Positions 1 through 8,382 of a stretch of 64,000 nucleotides of DNA are shown here, piece by piece. Below the pieces are notes generated by a model. That model was not told where the DNA came from. It did no database searches and saw only the letters and a program-made list of their open reading frames with translations. The position numbers and the translations under genes were made by a program. Each line of letters starts with the position of its first letter. Positions within the stretch are counted from its first letter, which is position 1. The stretch is from Nocardia sp. NBC_01730 (GTDB lineage: Bacteria; Actinomycetota; Actinomycetes; Mycobacteriales; Mycobacteriaceae), in the NCBI RefSeq assembly GCF_035920445.1, contig NZ_CP109162.1, positions 7,874,001-7,938,000 of the forward strand, given 5' to 3'.

Positions 1-96
1 CAGTACGGATTTCGTGTCGTAGAGCAGGCGTCCGACCAGAGTGGACTTGCCGTCGTCGACAGAACCGGCGGTGGCCAGCCTCAATAGGTCGGACAT
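1..96 (-). CDS. cysN: Sulfate adenylyltransferase subunit 1, N-terminus only (runs off the window)
   Basis: Only the first 32 codons are present. They begin [16 protein letters not shown] and carry the start of a translational-GTPase P-loop (GSVDDGKST), as in CysN, the GTP-hydrolysing large subunit that drives adenylylation of sulfate to APS together with CysD. The ATG at 96 lies one base after the cysD stop codon (98-100), so the two subunits are translationally coupled. Whether an APS-kinase (CysC) domain is fused at the C-terminus cannot be seen here. Confidence 0.9.
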   Translation of the reverse strand, partial: MSDLLRLATAGSVDDGKSTLVGRLLYDTKSVL

Positions 97-97
97 G

Positions 98-1030
98 TCA
101 GAAATAACCCTCTCGTTTGCGGTCTTCCATCGCGGCCTCCGACACTCGGTCGTCCCCACGAGTCGCACCGCGTTCGGTCAGACGAGACGCGGCGACCTCG
201 GCGAGGATCGCGTCGTTGTCGGCTGCTTCGGAAAGAATGGCGCCGGTGGACGATCCGTCACCGACGGTGCGGTAGCGCACCGACCGGGTCTGCAGCACCT
301 CGCCGTCGCGCGGGCCGCCCCACACTCCCGGCGTCATCCACATGCCGTCGCGCTGGTACACCGGACGCTCGTGCGTGTAGTAGATGCTCGCCAGATCGAT
401 GTCCTCGCGGGCGATGTAGCGCCAGATGTCCAGCTCGGTCCAGTTGCTCAGCGGGAATACGCGCACATGTTCGCCCGGTGCGTGCCGCCCGTTGTAGAGG
501 TTCCACAGCTCCGGGCGCTGCCGCTTCGGGTCCCACTGTCCGAACGCGTTGCGCAGTGAGAAGATCCGCTCCTTGGCGCGCGAGCGCTCCTCATCGCGAC
601 GGCCACCGCCGAATACGGCGTCGAAGCGGTTCTCGCTGATCGCGTCCAGCAGCGGGACGGTCTGCAGCGGGTTGCGGATGCCGTCGGGACGCTCGGTGAG
701 CCGCCCGTCGGCCAGATAGTCCTCCACCTTGGCCACGTACAGGCGCAGGCCGTAGCGCTCGACCACCTTGTCCCGGAACTCGAGCACCTCGGGCAGGTTG
801 TGCCCGGTATCCACGTGCAGCAGCGCGAATGGCAGCGGCGCGGGCCAGAAGGCTTTGAGCGCAAGGTGCAGCAGCACGGTGGAGTCCTTGCCGCCGGAGA
901 ACAGGATCACCGGCCGCTCGAACTCGCCCGCCACCTCGCGGAAGACGTGGATCGACTCGGACTCCAGCGCGGCGAGCGTGTCGAAATCGCTGATGCCGAG
1001 GAAACGTTCGCTTGGGATGGTTTCGGTCAT
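98..1030 (-). CDS. cysD: Sulfate adenylyltransferase subunit 2
   Basis: A 310-residue PP-loop ATP pyrophosphatase-type protein, matching the normal CysD length (about 300-310). The pyrophosphate-binding loop [14 protein letters not shown] lies near residue 45, followed by the family blocks [18 protein letters not shown] and [16 protein letters not shown], and it ends in the typical KREGYF. With CysN it converts sulfate and ATP to APS in the cytoplasm, the first step of assimilation after uptake. It lies downstream of cysH and immediately upstream of cysN in a leftward operon. Its ATG overlaps the TGA of an upstream micro-ORF (ATGA), so its translation is probably coupled to that peptide. Confidence 0.96.
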   Translation of the reverse strand: MTETIPSERFLGISDFDTLAALESESIHVFREVAGEFERPVILFSGGKDSTVLLHLALKAFWPAPLPFALLHVDTGHNLPEVLEFRDKVVERYGLRLYVAKVEDYLADGRLTERPDGIRNPLQTVPLLDAISENRFDAVFGGGRRDEERSRAKERIFSLRNAFGQWDPKRQRPELWNLYNGRHAPGEHVRVFPLSNWTELDIWRYIAREDIDLASIYYTHERPVYQRDGMWMTPGVWGGPRDGEVLQTRSVRYRTVGDGSSTGAILSEAADNDAILAEVAASRLTERGATRGDDRVSEAAMEDRKREGYF

Positions 1031-1077
1031 GCTGTGTCCCTCTCTGCATGCCCGAGGTGCCCTGCGTGGTTACGCAT
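1027..1077 (-). CDS. Micro-ORF copy 2 upstream of cysD (16 residues)
   Basis: The peptide is [16 protein letters not shown]. Its ATG (1077-1075) has a strong GGAGGAG ribosome site 5 bases upstream, and its TGA (1029-1027) overlaps the cysD ATG as ATGA. A longer form starting at the ATG at 1107 would add MTESGPGGGS in the same frame. It has no cysteine, so it is not a classic cysteine attenuator. A translational-coupling leader or small regulatory protein is more likely. It is the downstream copy of the 77-bp duplication and carries ER where copy 1 carries KK. Confidence 0.6.
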   Translation of the reverse strand: MRNHAGHLGHAERDTA

Positions 1078-1103
1078 GCTGCCTCCTCCGGGCCCTGACT
1101 CGG

Positions 1104-1154
1104 TCATGCTGTGTCTTTCTTTGCATGCCCGAGGTGCCCTGCGTGGTTACGCAT
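1104..1154 (-). CDS. Micro-ORF copy 1 between cysH and cysD (16 residues)
   Basis: The peptide is MRNHAGHLGHAKKDTA. It is preceded by GGAGGAGGCAGC, and its TGA overlaps the in-frame ATG of copy 2 (ATGA at 1107-1104). The upstream in-frame ATG at 1184 overlaps the cysH stop in the same way, so ribosomes could pass from cysH through both copies into cysD. The two copies differ only at two residues. The function is unknown; conservation of an intact frame in both copies argues for expression. Confidence 0.6.
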   Translation of the reverse strand: MRNHAGHLGHAKKDTA

Positions 1155-1180
1155 GCTGCCTCCTCCGGGCCCTGACTCGG

Positions 1181-1909
1181 TCATGCTGTGTGCAACCCGC
1201 ATTCGGTCTTGGCGAGGCCGGCCCAGCGGCCGCTTCGCGGATCGGATCCCGCCTCCGGCTTTCGTGTGCACGGAGCGCAGCCGATAGACGGATATCCCTC
1301 CTCCACCAGGGGATTGACCAGGATGCCGTGCTGTTCGATAAAGTCCTGCATCTCGTCGTCGGACCACGGCGCGATCGGGTTGATCTTCACCAGCCCGAAC
1401 GCCTCGTCGAACGAGATGAGCGGCGCGTTCGCCCGCGTCGGCGCCTCGACCCGGCGGATGCCGGTGACCCAGGCGTTGTACCCGGCGAGCGATTTCTGCA
1501 ACGGGGCGACCTTGCGCAGCCGGCAGCACTCGTTCGGCTCGCGGGCGAACAAATCCATGCCCAGCAGCCGATCTTGTTCGGCAACAGTGTGTTCTGGGCG
1601 GACGTCGATCACGTTCACCCCGTACACCACCTCTACCGCGTCCCTCGTGCCGATGGTCTCGGCGAAGTGGTAGCCGGTGTCTAAGAAAAGCACCGACAGC
1701 GCCTCCGATTTGTCCTTATGGACCTCGGCGGCCAAGTGCACCAGCACGCCGTCCTGCATGTTGGAGGCGACGATGTAGCTCGCACCGAAGGTGTCTTCGG
1801 TCCACTGCAGGAGTTCGCTCGCCGAGGCGCCGTCGAGCTCGGCCGCGCCGCGTGCGGCGATGGCTCGTAGCTCGTCTTCGGACAGCTTTTCCGCGAGTTG
1901 GGTTGTCAC
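1181..1909 (-). CDS. cysH: Phosphoadenylyl-/adenylyl-sulfate reductase
   Basis: A 242-residue PP-loop reductase that reduces (P)APS to sulfite using thioredoxin. It carries a paired-cysteine signature, ECCRLRK near residue 120 and CAPCTRK near residue 205, of the kind that binds a 4Fe-4S cluster. This is the mark of the APS-preferring actinobacterial type. The C-terminal ECGLHTA holds the catalytic cysteine. The GTG at 1909 is chosen because GGGAG lies 7 bases upstream; longer in-frame starts would run into the sulfite reductase gene. It lies 20 bases after the sulfite reductase stop and shares ATGA with the following micro-ORF. Confidence 0.95.
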   Translation of the reverse strand: MTTQLAEKLSEDELRAIAARGAAELDGASASELLQWTEDTFGASYIVASNMQDGVLVHLAAEVHKDKSEALSVLFLDTGYHFAETIGTRDAVEVVYGVNVIDVRPEHTVAEQDRLLGMDLFAREPNECCRLRKVAPLQKSLAGYNAWVTGIRRVEAPTRANAPLISFDEAFGLVKINPIAPWSDDEMQDFIEQHGILVNPLVEEGYPSIGCAPCTRKPEAGSDPRSGRWAGLAKTECGLHTA

Positions 1910-1929
1910 AATTGATCTCCCGTCGAGAC

Positions 1930-3735
1930 TTATTTCAAGTCGGCTTCGTCGGCGCGAACCGCCCACTGGGCGAATCGCTCACCGTCCTCGCGGTGCTTGA
2001 CGAAGTTGCGCACCACGCGCTCGATGTAGTCACCGAGTTCGCCGCTGGTCACCTTGTGCTGGCGCAGCTTGCGCCCGAAGGCGCTGTCGAAGCCGAGGCT
2101 GCCACCGAGGTGAACCTGGAAACCCTCCACGTGATTCCCGGTGCCGTCGTCGACCAGCTGGCCCTTGAATCCGATGTCGGCGATCTGCGACCGGGCGCAC
2201 GAGTTCGGGCAACCGTTGATGTTGATGGTGATCGGGACATCCAATTGCGCGTTGAGATCCGCGAGCCGCTCCTCCAGTTCGGGCACCAGCACCTGGGATC
2301 GCTTGCGGGTCTCGGCGAAGGAGAGCTTGCAGAACTCGATGCCGGAGCAGGCCATCAGGTTCCGCCGCCACAGCGACGGGCGGGCCTGCAACCCGAGCGG
2401 TTCCAGCTCGTCGATCAGCGCGTCGACCATGTCGTCGGCGACGTCGAGCACGATCAGCTTCTGGTATGGGGTGAACCGGATGCGGTCGGAGCCGATCCGC
2501 TCCACCGCGTCGGCGACCTTGGTCAGGACGGTGCCCGACACGCGGCCCGCGATGGGGGAGAAGCCGACGGCGTTGAGCCCATTGCGCAGCTTCTGCACGC
2601 CGACGTGGTCGATCGGCTTGGTCGGCTGCTCCGGCGCGGGACCGTCGATCAGCTTGCGCTTCAAGAACTCGTCCTCGAGCACCTGACGGAACTTCTCGAT
2701 GCCCCAGTCCTTGACCAGGAACTTCAGTCGCGCCTTGGTTCGGAGGCGGCGGTAGCCGTAGTCGCGGAACAGCGAGACCACGGCCTCCCACACGTCGGGG
2801 ACCTCTGCCAGCGGCACCCACACACCGACCCGCTGCGCCAGCATCGGGTTGGTGGACAGCCCGCCACCGACCCACAGGTCCAGACCGGGGCCGTGCTCCG
2901 GGTGGACCACACCCACGAACGCGACATCGTTGATCTCGTGCACCACGTCCTGCTGGCCGGAGATCGCGGTCTTGAACTTGCGCGGCAGGTTGGAGTACTC
3001 CTTCTTGCCGATGTAGCGGCGCACGATCTCGTCGATCGCGGGCGTCGGGTCGATGATCTCGTTCAGCGACTCGCCGGCCAGCGGGGAACCGAGTACCACG
3101 CGCGGGCAGTCGCCGCATGCCTCGGTGGTTTTCAGACCGACCGCCTCGATCCGCTTCCAGATCTCGGGGACGTTCTCCACCTCGATCCAGTGGTACTGCA
3201 CGTTTTCGCGGTCGGAGAGGTCGGCGGTGTCGCGAGCGAATTCGGTGGAGATCTGGCCGAGCGTGCGCAACTGCGCGACGTTCAGCGCGCCCGCGTCGCA
3301 GCGGATGCGCATCATGAAGTACTTGGCCTCGAGGAGGTCGATATTCTCGTCGCCGGTCCAGCTGCCGTCGTAGCCCTGCTCGCGCTGGGTGTAGAGACCC
3401 CACCAGCGGAACCGGCCGCGCAGGTCACCCTTGTCGATGCCGTCGAAGCCGGTCTTGGCGTAGATGTTCTCGATCCGGGCGCGGACGTTGAGCGGGTTGT
3501 CGTCTTTCTTGGATTGCTCGTTCGGGTTCAGCGGCTCGCGGTAACCCAGCGCCCACTGGCCCTCGGCCTTGCGGCGCACGGGTTTGCCGGCGCGGGCACG
3601 TGGCCCGGCGGCCGCCGCGGGACGCGGGCGGTCCGGGCGGACGCGGCGTTCGGAGGCGGGGCGTTCGGGGCGCGCGTGGTGCCCCGGCCGGGGTTCGGGC
3701 TGCTCGGTCGGACCGGCGCCGGTGCTCGACGTCAT
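1930..3735 (-). CDS. sir: Ferredoxin-dependent sulfite reductase
   Basis: A 601-residue siroheme and 4Fe-4S enzyme. The cluster ligands are visible as ACSGIEFCK and NGCPNSCARSQ in the C-terminal half, with two nitrite/sulfite reductase half-domains around them. It reduces sulfite to sulfide by six electrons from ferredoxin. Sequence alone does not separate sulfite from nitrite reductases, but the operon with cysH, cysD and cysN points to sulfite (mycobacterial SirA/NirA type). The first 55 residues are rich in Pro, Arg and Ala and look unstructured. It is the first long gene of the operon, 135 bases after the leader-peptide stop. Confidence 0.93.
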   Translation of the reverse strand: MTSSTGAGPTEQPEPRPGHHARPERPASERRVRPDRPRPAAAAGPRARAGKPVRRKAEGQWALGYREPLNPNEQSKKDDNPLNVRARIENIYAKTGFDGIDKGDLRGRFRWWGLYTQREQGYDGSWTGDENIDLLEAKYFMMRIRCDAGALNVAQLRTLGQISTEFARDTADLSDRENVQYHWIEVENVPEIWKRIEAVGLKTTEACGDCPRVVLGSPLAGESLNEIIDPTPAIDEIVRRYIGKKEYSNLPRKFKTAISGQQDVVHEINDVAFVGVVHPEHGPGLDLWVGGGLSTNPMLAQRVGVWVPLAEVPDVWEAVVSLFRDYGYRRLRTKARLKFLVKDWGIEKFRQVLEDEFLKRKLIDGPAPEQPTKPIDHVGVQKLRNGLNAVGFSPIAGRVSGTVLTKVADAVERIGSDRIRFTPYQKLIVLDVADDMVDALIDELEPLGLQARPSLWRRNLMACSGIEFCKLSFAETRKRSQVLVPELEERLADLNAQLDVPITININGCPNSCARSQIADIGFKGQLVDDGTGNHVEGFQVHLGGSLGFDSAFGRKLRQHKVTSGELGDYIERVVRNFVKHREDGERFAQWAVRADEADLK

Positions 3736-3870
3736 TAGGGTCGCTCCTGCGGGGTGGGTGGTACATCCGTCGTGAGGGCGTGAGGGGCTGACTCACGCCT
3801 GCGGTGTCAGCGGGCCGATGAAGTCGGTCTCGGGAATCGCCGGGGAGACCCGGACTGGGGCGCCGCTGAG

Positions 3871-3963
3871 CTACCGGGGGGAACCGGGCAGACAGCAGGC
3901 GCTACAGACGCGCTTGTAGTCGACGTGGCGACGTGCCACAAGCCGTACTCCCAAAACGCGCAT
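3871..3963 (-). CDS. Cysteine-containing leader peptide of the sulfur operon
   Basis: A 30-residue ORF begins MRVLGVRLVARRHVDY and continues KRVCSACCLPGSPR to a TAG stop. The block RRHVDYKRV followed by clustered cysteines (CSACC) matches the short leader peptides commonly found ahead of actinobacterial sulfur-assimilation operons. Three cysteine codons within five positions would make ribosome progress depend on charged Cys-tRNA. It is therefore probably a cysteine-responsive attenuation or translational control element for the sir-cysHDN operon. It is inferred, not shown, that it is translated. Confidence 0.75.
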   Translation of the reverse strand: MRVLGVRLVARRHVDYKRVCSACCLPGSPR

Positions 3964-4175
3964 GGGAGTCATTGTGCCACGTCAGCAAGGGCCTTCCGAC
4001 CCCGCCGCCATATTTTCCGCAATTTCGAGGGAAATTCCCTGGACTGTCGACCTGATTTGTGACGGCAGTCATAGTTCCGGTGCCGAACGAGGCTCGTGAT
4101 AGGCCCTGTGGTCGGCTGTGACGCCGCGCACGCCGCTTGACCTGAAGTGTGCTCGAGGTAGCAGGCTCATCTGCC

Positions 4176-4571
4176 ATGAGTACTTCAGTCGCCGATACCG
4201 ACGCTATCCGGGCGGTGGTCGCCGCCGTCGAACACGCCCAGCAGCACGAACTCGTCGACGAGTTCGTCGCCCTGTTCCGAGCGGACGCGATCTGGACCAC
4301 CGGGCACGGCAAGCGCCTCTACGGCCGTGCGGCCATCGCCGAATTCACCGCCGAGGTACTGCCCGGGGCCACCGCGCACGGCAAGGCGACCTACGAGGTC
4401 GAGCACATTCTGTTCATCCGCCCCGATGTGGCGGCGGTCAAGGTGCGCCAGCGCTACTTCACCAACGACGGCGGACTGGACAGCGAGGGCAGCCCGATGT
4501 ACGTGATGTCCGAGGAGGACGGCCGCTGGCTGCTCACCGCCAACCAGAACACTCCGGTCGTTGCGGACTGA
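4176..4571 (+). CDS. SnoaL-like / SgcJ-type NTF2-fold protein
   Basis: A 131-residue protein with the layout of the cone-shaped NTF2-fold family: an N-terminal helix (DTDAIRAVVAAVEHAQQ), the signature DEFVALFRADAIWTTG, then alternating strands ending in the GRWLLTANQNTPV block. Members include polyketide cyclases and small hydrolases, and many have no known substrate. The ATG at 4176 gives the usual length; an in-frame start at 4149 adds nine unconvincing residues. It stands alone, divergent from the sulfur operon, so context gives no function. Confidence 0.75.
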   Translation: MSTSVADTDAIRAVVAAVEHAQQHELVDEFVALFRADAIWTTGHGKRLYGRAAIAEFTAEVLPGATAHGKATYEVEHILFIRPDVAAVKVRQRYFTNDGGLDSEGSPMYVMSEEDGRWLLTANQNTPVVAD

Positions 4572-4736
4572 GCCGCTCCCGGTTCGCGATGAGCCCGGTG
4601 CGCTACGCAAGGCGGTTCGCGGGTGGGTCGCCCCCTTCGGGACGCTACTCGAGTCCGTTCGGCGGGCGGCGGTCGTTCCAGGGTGTGCCACGGGCCCGCC
4701 CACCGGTGCGGCCGCGACGACGTTCACACTGGATAG

Positions 4737-5945
4737 GTGAGTTCTTCCGCCGTCGCCCCCTCGAGCGCCGACCTCTCCGCGCCGGTGCTGCGTGATTTCG
4801 GACATGGGCCGTTCGGCGTCTATGTGCACGTTCCGTTCTGCGCGACGCGGTGCGGATACTGCGACTTCAACACCTATACCGCGGGTGAGCTCGGCACGTC
4901 GGCGTCGCCGCAGTCCTGGCTGGAGGCATTGCGTGGGGAGTTGGCCACGGCCGTGCGGGAGTTCGCGGCGTTGCCGACTCCGACCCCGGAAGTGGCCACG
5001 ATCTTCGTCGGCGGAGGGACGCCCTCGCTGCTGGGCGGCGACGGCCTCGCCGCGGTGCTCGCCGCGGTGCGCGGCGAATTCACCCTCGCCGTCGACGCCG
5101 AGGTGACCACGGAATCCAATCCGGAATCCACCTCGCCGGAATTCTTCGAGCGCATCCGGGACGCCGGGTTCACCCGGGTCTCCTTGGGCATGCAGTCCGC
5201 CGCGGCGCACGTGTTGAAGGTGCTCGACCGGACGCACACCCCCGGCCGCGCGGTCGCTGCCGCCCGCGAGGCGCGCGCCGCCGGCTTCGAGCACGTCAAC
5301 CTGGACTTGATCTACGGGACACCGGGCGAGACCGACGCGGATCTCGACGCCAGCCTGGACGCGGTGCTCGGCGCGGGCGTCGATCACGTCTCGGCCTACT
5401 CGCTGATCGTGGAGGACGGCACCGCCATGGCCCGTAGGGTGCGCCGCGGCGAACTGCCCGCGCCCGACGACGATGTGCTCGCCGCACGCTATGAACGCAT
5501 CGATGCCCGGCTCGGCGCGGCCGGGCTCGGCTGGTATGAGGTATCGAACTGGGCCGCGGGCGCCGGCGCGGTCTGCCGGCACAACCTCGGCTACTGGGAC
5601 GGCGGCGACTGGCTCGGCGCGGGGCCCGGCGCGCACAGTCACGTGGGGGGAGTGCGCTGGTGGAATGTGAAACACCCGGCACGTTACGCGGACCGGGTCG
5701 CCGAGGGAGGGTTGCCCGCAGCGGGCTGGGAGGCGCTCGGTGCCGACGAGCGTTATCTGGAGCGCGTCATGCTCGCCGTCCGGCTGCGTACCGGTCTGCC
5801 GCTGTCCGAGCTCGACGCGTCCGGGACGGTCGCGGTGGATCGGGTCGTGGCCGACGGCCGCGCGTACCGGTCGGGTGATCGGCTGGTGCTCACCGATCGC
5901 GGTCGGCTGCTCGCCGACGGTGTGGTCCGAGAACTGCTGAGCTAG
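4737..5945 (+). CDS. hemW: Radical SAM heme chaperone HemW
   Basis: A 402-residue radical SAM protein with the CATRCGYCDFN cluster motif (CxxxCxxC, near residues 37-44), GGGTPSLL, and the HemW C-terminal domain. Older annotations call this family oxygen-independent coproporphyrinogen oxidase (HemN), but the CxxxCxxC motif without the extra C-terminal cysteine of true HemN favours a heme-delivery chaperone. The GTG at 4737 starts just after a short region without a clear Shine-Dalgarno. In mycobacteria the homologue lies in the same stretch, between the sulfur operon and hrcA. Confidence 0.9.
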   Translation: MSSSAVAPSSADLSAPVLRDFGHGPFGVYVHVPFCATRCGYCDFNTYTAGELGTSASPQSWLEALRGELATAVREFAALPTPTPEVATIFVGGGTPSLLGGDGLAAVLAAVRGEFTLAVDAEVTTESNPESTSPEFFERIRDAGFTRVSLGMQSAAAHVLKVLDRTHTPGRAVAAAREARAAGFEHVNLDLIYGTPGETDADLDASLDAVLGAGVDHVSAYSLIVEDGTAMARRVRRGELPAPDDDVLAARYERIDARLGAAGLGWYEVSNWAAGAGAVCRHNLGYWDGGDWLGAGPGAHSHVGGVRWWNVKHPARYADRVAEGGLPAAGWEALGADERYLERVMLAVRLRTGLPLSELDASGTVAVDRVVADGRAYRSGDRLVLTDRGRLLADGVVRELLS

Positions 5946-6187
5946 CCGTACCGACCACGGACGTCGATGCGGTGCGGCCGGCTGATCCGGCGAAGACCTC
6001 CGGATGAAATGTGAGTCGGGCGCCGCCGACGAGATGAGAACTCGCATAACGGTGTTCCGTGCGGTCGGGTGCCGCGCCGAGTACCCGGTCCGGTGCCAGG
6101 ATTCGGCGATTCGATGAAGTGCCCGTTCGGTTCGGGTATCGCGGTGCTGGCGAGCCTTGTAGGCTTCGACCAACCCCAAGGAGACTC

Positions 6188-6403
6188 ATGGCGTCGGCAC
6201 GACACATCACCCTTATCCATGAACCGGGCGAGTTCGCCGAGGCGAGGAAAGCGGAGAAAGCGGAAAACGCGCGCCAGAGCGCCGTCGCCGCCCGTACCGT
6301 CGCCAGCTACGCGGAGAACGCCGCCGACTGCCAGTCACTACTGGCGATGCTCGGCCTCGACGCCCTCGCGGGCAAGCAGGCGAAGGTCTGCGATCGCGGC
6401 TAG
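6188..6403 (+). CDS. Small hypothetical protein
   Basis: A 71-residue protein starting MASARHITLIHEPGEF, with a clear AAGGAGA ribosome site 6 bases upstream of the ATG. The middle is a charged, alanine-rich helix (EARKAEKAENARQ), followed by a hydrophobic helix with two cysteines in the whole protein. There is no signal peptide or membrane segment. No family is recognised. It lies between hemW and the convergent AraC-type gene, whose stop is 8 bases away. Confidence 0.6.
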   Translation: MASARHITLIHEPGEFAEARKAEKAENARQSAVAARTVASYAENAADCQSLLAMLGLDALAGKQAKVCDRG

Positions 6404-6410
6404 TTCGCCG

Positions 6411-7376
6411 CTACGGCTCGCCCTCGGCCGTCGCGACCCGCCGCCATTCCCGCGGCGACAGTCCGTAGGCGGCGCGGAAGCGCCGAGCGAAATGTGACGG
6501 ATCGCGAAAACCCCAGCGCCGCGCGATCATCGAGATTGTTCGGTGCATATGGTCCGGCTTGGTCAGATCCGTGCGCACCCGGTCGAGCCGCTGGCTGATG
6601 ATCCACTGTTCGAGGCTGTACTCCGCGTTCGCGCAGATCTTGTACAGCTGCCGGACCGACATATTATGCGCCCCGGCGATTTTTTCCGCACCGAGGTCGG
6701 GATCGGCCAGGTTGCGTCGTACATAGGCGCGAATCCGGGACAGCAGGAGGTCCGAGGGGACCATGGCGCCGTTGCCGTCGTCGCTTCCCGCCGACAACAA
6801 CAGCCCCCGGATCAATTCGATACTGGCACAACCGGACAGCGCGGCCGCCGGGTCGGCGCTGAGTGCGTCGCCGTCGGTCGTCAGCTGAACGATGTGGTTG
6901 GCCACCAGCCGATAGTGCGGGCTGTCCTGCACCCGGGTCGTGGCCTGACGGATCAGATCGGCAGGCAGGCCGAGCTGGTCGAGCGGCACGTGCAGACAGG
7001 TTGATGCGCCCTCGCCGTGCCAGCCGAAGCCATAGGGTGCGTTCAGGTCCATGACGTGCAGTTCGCCCGGCCGGACTACGCGCTGGACGCCGGCCTGCTC
7101 GTACCGCCCGTCGCCCGCCTGCTGCACGGCGACAGCAAGCATCGGCGCAGGTGAGGTACGCACTTGCTTCGGCGTGCGGATCAGCTGGATGCCGGTGGTG
7201 CGCGCGCGGAAGATGCTGGCCTCGCCGAACTGCCACACGTCGAATGTGGCGTGCACGCCCTCCTCCGGCGGATCCAGAACGACGTGGGACGGGACCGACG
7301 CCTCCTGCATCGCGGCAGCCACCGCGTCCACCCGCTGGTGCGGCGCGATGGTGTCCGAATTGAACACGACCGTCAT
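6411..7376 (-). CDS. AraC-family transcriptional regulator
   Basis: A 321-residue regulator with an N-terminal cupin-like sensing domain (AraC_binding_2 type) and a C-terminal double helix-turn-helix of about 100 residues, ending SHFARRFRAAYGLSPREWRR. The start at 7376 is chosen for the GGAGG site 5 bases upstream; the open frame extends another 30 codons with no better signal. It is divergent from three alpha/beta hydrolase genes (7554-10021) and is a likely regulator of them. Its ligand is unknown. Confidence 0.88.
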   Translation of the reverse strand: MTVVFNSDTIAPHQRVDAVAAAMQEASVPSHVVLDPPEEGVHATFDVWQFGEASIFRARTTGIQLIRTPKQVRTSPAPMLAVAVQQAGDGRYEQAGVQRVVRPGELHVMDLNAPYGFGWHGEGASTCLHVPLDQLGLPADLIRQATTRVQDSPHYRLVANHIVQLTTDGDALSADPAAALSGCASIELIRGLLLSAGSDDGNGAMVPSDLLLSRIRAYVRRNLADPDLGAEKIAGAHNMSVRQLYKICANAEYSLEQWIISQRLDRVRTDLTKPDHMHRTISMIARRWGFRDPSHFARRFRAAYGLSPREWRRVATAEGEP

Positions 7377-7553
7377 GACAGCCTCCATCGCAATGGGGAC
7401 AGATCCGGCAATCGTCGCACGTCCAAGGCCGATCGGGTCGTGCATTCTCAGCCGAGGATCGTGCACGGACAGTCATTTTTCCAGCCACCGCCCGTCATAC
7501 GCTGTCGAACGGAGTTCCACGTCGGTGGATTCCCGTTCGCCCGAGGAGGCCAG

Positions 7554-8351
7554 GTGTCGCGACCACAATCACGCCCGGTGGTGTTCATTCACGGCTTGTG
7601 GATGCACAGCAGCAGCTGGGCGCCCTGGCTCGAACTGTTCGACAGCGCCGGCTACCAGGCGTCGGCCCCGGGGTGGCCGGGCGATGGTGTGACGCCGGAG
7701 GCGACCAGGAAGAATCCCGCGGCGCTGAACAACCGCGGCATCGCCGAGGTCGCCGATCACTATGCGGAGTTCATCTCCACGCTGCCGATGCCGCCGGTCG
7801 TCATCGGGCACTCCTTCGGTGGGATGATCGCGCAGAAACTGCTCGGCACCGGCTTCGCCAGCGCGTGTGTGGCGATCGCGCCCGCGCAGTTCAAAGGGGT
7901 GCTGACGCTGCCGCTCGTGCAGCTGCGCAACGCACTGCCTGTCCTCGGCCGCCCGTGGCTGCGTACCAAGACGTGGTCGCACACCGCCGAGAGCTATCAC
8001 CGCGCCTTCGCCAACGCCGTGTCCCGTACGGAGTCCGACCAGCTGGTCGCCGACTACGCGATCCCAGCGCCGGGACGGCCGCTGTTCCAGGCGGGTCTGG
8101 CCAATTTCGTGCCGCGCAGCGAGGCGACGGTGGACACGCGTAGTGAGCGAGGCCCACTGCTGATGTTCGCGGGCGGGCTCGACCGCACCGTCCCGGAGGC
8201 CACCGTGCGGTCGGCCTACCGGATCCAGCGCCGCAATCCGGCGGTGACCGAACTCGTGGTGCTCGCGGATCGCGGGCACTCCATGCCCGCCGACCATGGC
8301 TGGCGCGAAATCGCCGACACCGCAGTGGAATTTCTCGCCAGGAACCTGTAG
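7554..8351 (+). CDS. Alpha/beta hydrolase
   Basis: A 265-residue cytoplasmic hydrolase with [10 protein letters not shown] (oxyanion region), GHSFGGM (nucleophile elbow, Ser near residue 80), an acid in GGLDRTVP and a catalytic His in [10 protein letters not shown]. The GTG at 7554 has GAGGAGG 5 bases upstream. It is the first of three rightward hydrolase genes beside the AraC-type regulator. No substrate can be read from the sequence; esterase- or lipase-like activity is the family default. Confidence 0.88.
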   Translation: MSRPQSRPVVFIHGLWMHSSSWAPWLELFDSAGYQASAPGWPGDGVTPEATRKNPAALNNRGIAEVADHYAEFISTLPMPPVVIGHSFGGMIAQKLLGTGFASACVAIAPAQFKGVLTLPLVQLRNALPVLGRPWLRTKTWSHTAESYHRAFANAVSRTESDQLVADYAIPAPGRPLFQAGLANFVPRSEATVDTRSERGPLLMFAGGLDRTVPEATVRSAYRIQRRNPAVTELVVLADRGHSMPADHGWREIADTAVEFLARNL

Positions 8352-8382
8352 TCCATCCGTTCCAGACAGAAGGAGCTTCCGC

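Larger units (their letters stand above)
1023..1191. repeat. 77-bp tandem duplication between cysH and cysD
   Basis: The unit starts with TCGGTCATGCTGTGT and occurs at 1023 and 1100, with a third partial copy at 1177; the period is exactly 77 bp. The two full copies differ only in a short pyrimidine tract (CCCTCTC versus CTTTCTT, around 1038-1044 and 1115-1121). Each unit contains a complete micro-ORF on the minus strand with its own Shine-Dalgarno and a TGA that overlaps the next ATG. The duplication therefore keeps the translational chain intact. Confidence 0.95.

Noticed and set aside
1852..3738. Long plus-strand open frame of 628 codons
   Set aside because: It is antisense to the sulfite reductase, whose motifs and operon context are unambiguous; the plus frame has no ribosome site or domain and arises from high-GC codon bias.
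4185..6179. Minus-strand open frame of 664 codons
   Set aside because: Antisense to the SnoaL-like protein and HemW; low-complexity Arg/Gly composition typical of high-GC shadow frames.
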